Positions 62,990 through 64,000 of a DNA stretch of 64,000 nt are shown here, in pieces. Each line of letters opens with the position of its first letter. The stretch's first letter is position 1. A program made the translations under genes and the position numbers. The notes beneath the pieces were generated by a model. That model had not been told where the DNA came from, searched no databases, and saw nothing but the letters and a program-made list of their open reading frames with translations. This stretch comes from Talinum fruticosum (Eukaryota > Streptophyta > Magnoliopsida > Caryophyllales > Talinaceae). The stretch spans positions 3,862,909 through 3,926,908 of the forward strand of contig JAITYX010000062.1 of NCBI GenBank assembly GCA_021018815.1, read 5' to 3'.

Positions 62990-63547
62990 TGATCTAGTGA
63001 TGGGTATGCAAACAAAATTTTTTATTTTGACACCAATAATTCAACACAAGATACACAGACAACTCCAAATATAAATTGCTCCTAATGCATGTGTAGTAAA
63101 CAATGCAACAAAGACAAACATGTAATTACCCCAATCGTCCTTTTTTTTTTTTTGAAAAAAAAATAATTTGAAGTTCCAAGCAAGTAATCGACAACCTACT
63201 AATTACCGAAAGTCCTAAAATCCAAGCAAGAATTTAAACAATACCAAAGTAAATTCGATCTCTTTGATTTGCACGGTCACTGATAAGCCTTTGACTCCGA
63301 GTCAGCATGCAGCAACAATAGAACCTCTTTTATTTGCATAGTCACTGTAAGCAGCAACAACATAGTACAAACAAGAATCAGCAGCAATAACCCTCTAGAG
63401 AGCAGTGGTGGTCGGCAGCAATGGTTGGTTGTGTGTTGTGATGGGCGATTTGTGGTTTGCAATTCCGAGACAGTGGGTTTTTTTTTTGGCTGTTTCAAAC
63501 TTTCTGAGCAGGCAACAGAATTAGGATGGTTTGAGAATTGGGAACTT
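62990..63547 (-). other. Gypsy 5' untranslated leader
   Basis: Between the primer-binding site and gag there is no coding signal. A T-run followed by an A-run (63140-63165) and a polypyrimidine patch (63480-63488) are the only marked features. Confidence 0.5.
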
Positions 63548-63559
63548 GCTCTGTTACCA
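63548..63559 (-). other. primer-binding site of the Gypsy element
   Basis: The minus strand reads TGGTAACAGAGC three bases from the 5' LTR, one base different from the initiator-methionine tRNA complement TGGTATCAGAGC. Confidence 0.8.
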
Positions 63560-63562
63560 ATT

Positions 63563-64000
63563 TGATAGAGAACGGGAAGGGAAAAGGGAGAAGAAGAGGG
63601 AATTTAAAGGGGAGAGAAAAATTAGAGAGGAAAAGAGGAAGATTTAGAAGAGAAGAGAGAAGAAAACTAGCATCTCGAGTGCTTGATTTGTATTCATTGC
63701 ATATTTCGTGTTCTCTACAAGACTCTAACATTCATAATTTATACCAAAAGAGTTGGGACTTAAGTCAAGTAAGACAACATACTGAAACTCCTTCCCCAAG
63801 TAACAAAAATAAAACTCCTTCCCCAAGTAACAAAAGTAGAACTCCCTCCCTAAACAACACATCTAAGCCACATAAATTTCTTAATTATTATTTCTTAACA
63901 AAAGCAAAACTCCTTCTCCAAGCAACACTTCTCAACCACATAAATTTCCTAATTATTATTTTTAAACCTTTTCCTAAAATAAACTTTTGTAAATCCATCA
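63563..64000 (-). repeat. 5' LTR of the Gypsy element, ending on the last base of the window
   Basis: It is 438 bp, the same length as the other LTR, with TGATAGAGAACGGGAAGGG at 63563 and TAAATCCATCA at 64000. Differences from the left LTR are scattered single bases. Confidence 0.9.

Larger units (their letters stand above)
57489..64000 (-). mobile_element. Ty3/Gypsy retrotransposon (chromovirus-like), minus strand, in intron 1 of the second GLR copy
   Basis: Two LTRs of exactly 438 bp (57489-57926 and 63563-64000) begin TGATAGAGAAC and end ATCA. The left flank is CTAGG; the right flank lies outside the window. On the minus strand come a primer-binding site, gag with zinc knuckle, reverse transcriptase, RNase H, integrase and a chromodomain-like tail, the Ty3/Gypsy order. 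Frameshifts and stops in every domain make this copy non-autonomous. Total length is 6.5 kb. Confidence 0.93.

Overview
The window is a piece of a plant nuclear genome, most likely a eudicot; I cannot name the species. It is AT-rich, with an RGA-type CC-NB-LRR resistance-gene cluster, spliced genes with GT-AG introns, plant CACTA, hAT, Harbinger-like, Copia, chromovirus and LINE sequences, and two ordinary plant transporter/channel genes. About 60 percent of the 64 kb is transposable-element DNA.

Layout. 1-2042 is the LRR half of a CC-NB-LRR (CNL) gene that begins outside the window and carries one frameshift. 2043-5528 is its 3' flank. A solo LTR (5534-13740, here LTR-C) follows, split by a 7.7 kb CACTA transposon (5966-13653). 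From 13877 to about 41420 lies a second CNL gene, a paralogue of the first, already a stop-riddled pseudogene and cut into five collinear pieces by four insertion events: a solo LTR (LTR-A1, 15584-17074), a TNPA-only CACTA element (17315-21096), an 11.3 kb composite with two large palindromes (21269-32608), and a solo LTR (LTR-B) that was hit by a Copia element whose own LTR was then hit by another LTR-A copy (33213-40684). Removing the insertions leaves about 3.4 kb, the usual size of an uninterrupted RGA-type gene. Its 3' flank (about 41705-43830) is homologous to the 3' flank of the first gene, so the two CNL genes are a tandem duplication.

The right third is gene space: a Golgi-type phosphate transporter gene (PHT4;6/ANTR5 family, 46417-47742) with two compensating frameshifts next to G runs; an apparently intact six-coding-exon clade-III glutamate receptor-like channel gene (GLR3, 51234-55294, 897 aa after splicing); and a second tandem GLR copy of which only the leader and a damaged exon 1 are visible (57136-57385), because a Ty3/Gypsy chromovirus (57489-64000) sits in its first intron. 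The right LTR of that element ends on the last base of the window.

How it works together: no operon logic applies. The host genes are independent (immune receptor, phosphate export from Golgi, calcium-permeable channel). The interest lies in the nested transposon history, which can be ordered because most insertions left recognisable terminal sequences and target-site duplications in a gene whose intact sequence is available next door as a reference. Exon limits, TE family names and insertion order are read from the sequence and general family knowledge; no database search was possible.
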